Positions 5,186 through 7,724 of a DNA stretch of 7,724 nt are shown here, piece after piece (position 1 is the stretch's first letter; each line of letters opens with the position of its first letter). The notes beneath the pieces are model-generated. The model saw only the letters and a list, made by a program, of their open reading frames with translations, was not told where the DNA came from and did not search any database. The DNA lies in assembly GCA_016935035.1 (NCBI GenBank), contig JAFGRR010000529.1, positions 1 to 7,724 on the forward strand. Reading direction: 5' to 3'. The translations under genes were made by a program, and so were the position numbers. The DNA is from Phycisphaerae bacterium (GTDB lineage: Bacteria > Planctomycetota > Phycisphaerae > UBA1845 > Fen-1342).

Positions 5186-5212
5186 GTAGCGGTCACCGTC
5201 TCGTCGGCCGTC
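5186..5212 (+). repeat. REP-like hairpin element 6
   Basis: This element reads GTAG, then stem and loop with CGTCTCGTCGGCCGTC at its end, in the plus orientation. It differs at two of 27 positions from the reverse complement of element 5; both changes fall in one stem arm and weaken pairing. It begins three bases after the dipeptidase stop codon. Confidence 0.78.
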
Positions 5213-5260
5213 TTGTCGTTGTGGCATGTTGGCGCCGCCACCGTGTTCGTTTGCGCGTTC

Positions 5261-5287
5261 TACGGCCGACGAGACGTCGGCCGCTAA
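5261..5287 (-). repeat. REP-like hairpin element 7
   Basis: A perfect 8-bp stem (CGGCCGAC and GTCGGCCG around GAGAC on the plus strand, 5263-5283). On the minus strand the foot is TTAG instead of GTAG. It is inverted relative to element 6, matching it at 22 of 26 positions. The pair fills the gap between the convergent dipeptidase and lepA genes and lies 13 bases beyond the lepA stop. Confidence 0.78.
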
Positions 5288-5300
5288 ACACGTTGAGGCC

Positions 5301-7097
<1,797 letters not shown>

Positions 7098-7171
7098 GGA
7101 AAACACTACCTGGTCGCAACCAGCGTCAGCCCTTCACGACTCGGGGCGCGCGTGGCCGGTTCGAACCGCGT

Positions 7172-7177
7172 AGTATA
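7172..7177 (-). promoter_or_regulatory. candidate -10 box for lepA
   Basis: TATACT on the minus strand, one mismatch from TATAAT, about 75 bases upstream of the lepA ATG in a GC-rich gap. No convincing -35 hexamer is found 16-18 bases further upstream, so this is a weak call. Confidence 0.3.
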
Positions 7178-7225
7178 GCGTATTCGGGAGCGGGAGCGGA
7201 GTCCGGTTACCAGCGAGTGTGTCGA

Positions 7226-7724
7226 TCAGGGTTTGCCGGCGGGGACGGAAATCCCGACGGCGTCGGCGATCGCCCCCAGGAGCCGCTGACGGTCTATGGG
7301 TTTACTCACATAGTCCGTGCAGCCGGCGGCGATGCACTTGTCGCGATGGTGGCCCATGGCATGGGCCGTGAGAGCAATAATAGGCAGCTTCAAGCCATCG
7401 CCGCGCAACAGCTCGGTGGCACGGTAACCGTCGAGCACCGGCATCTGCATGTCCATCAGAATCACGTCAAAGGGCTGGCCAGCGGAACTGGCGGCACAGG
7501 CAGCCTCGACGGCCAGTCGCCCGTTCTCGGCGACCGTCACTTCGGCGCCGGCCCTTTGCAGAATGTGGCTGATGAACCGCTGATTGTCCGGGCCATCCTC
7601 GGCCAGGAGAATGCGGCATTCGAGCCGCACCTCGCCCAGCGTCTTAGGCAGCGGCTCATCACGCCGCCTAGCCAGCGGTGCCCGTACCATTCTGACGTGC
7701 CCGAGCGACCCGGTGGCGATCGTC
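7226..7724 (-). CDS. hybrid sensor histidine kinase, C-terminal receiver domain (partial)
   Basis: An open frame entering from the right edge and ending in a CheY-like receiver domain. Numbering from the Met at 7690: acidic pair E31/D32 (LLAEDGPDN), phospho-acceptor D80 (ILMDMQMPVLDG), T108 (ALTAHAM) and K130 (YVSKPID); all phosphotransfer residues are present. The frame stays open upstream of that Met to the edge, reading TIATGSLGHVR. This looks like the end of a histidine-kinase ATPase domain and its linker, so the protein is probably a hybrid kinase and not a free response regulator. No output domain follows the receiver; the protein ends 24 residues after K130. Phosphate would normally pass on to an Hpt protein or second regulator that is not in this window. 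lepA starts 128 bases downstream on the same strand. Confidence 0.88.
   Translation of the reverse strand, partial: TIATGSLGHVRMVRAPLARRRDEPLPKTLGEVRLECRILLAEDGPDNQRFISHILQRAGAEVTVAENGRLAVEAACAASSAGQPFDVILMDMQMPVLDGYRATELLRGDGLKLPIIALTAHAMGHHRDKCIAAGCTDYVSKPIDRQRLLGAIADAVGISVPAGKP

Overview
The window is a piece of a GC-rich bacterial chromosome, most likely from a planctomycete or a relative. That placement rests on remembered resemblance of the IDH, the hybrid-kinase receiver and the repeat style to planctomycete genomes. No rRNA or marker beyond LepA is present to prove it. All genes but one lie on the minus strand.

Reading right to left along the minus strand: the C-terminal end of a hybrid histidine kinase with its receiver domain (runs off the right edge); lepA (elongation factor 4); an isocitrate/isopropylmalate-type dehydrogenase, probably isocitrate dehydrogenase; a Y1 REP-associated tyrosine transposase (RAYT); a 100-residue protein of unknown function; an HD-domain phosphohydrolase; a small membrane protein with an HExxxH motif; and the N-terminal third of an aconitase-superfamily dehydratase (runs off the left edge). 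The only plus-strand gene is a VanX-type D-Ala-D-Ala dipeptidase made as a lipoprotein. It is divergent from the dehydrogenase and convergent with lepA.

The most interesting content is non-coding. Seven short GC-rich hairpins occur only between genes. Five begin, in the orientation used here, with the tetranucleotide GTAG at the foot of the stem, and the other two with GTGG and TTAG. This is the layout of REP elements recognised by RAYT proteins. Four lie around the RAYT gene: three upstream in one orientation and one downstream in the opposite orientation. Three more, with a different loop, surround the dipeptidase gene, and two of those form an inverted pair between the convergent dipeptidase and lepA genes. 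The window therefore looks like a REP/RAYT (REPtron-like) system with nearby dispersed copies, outside the gammaproteobacteria where such systems are best known.

Two further intergenic stretches have a periodic structure: a degenerate 7-bp array between the HD gene and the small unknown gene, and a short 8-bp array in front of the dipeptidase. The dehydratase and dehydrogenase families act in sequence in the TCA cycle, leucine synthesis and 2-oxoacid elongation, but here they are separated by about 2.6 kb of unrelated genes. No tRNA, rRNA or CRISPR array was seen. No gene-free stretch exceeds 300 bases; the longest are 4218-4478 and 2832-3032, both described below.
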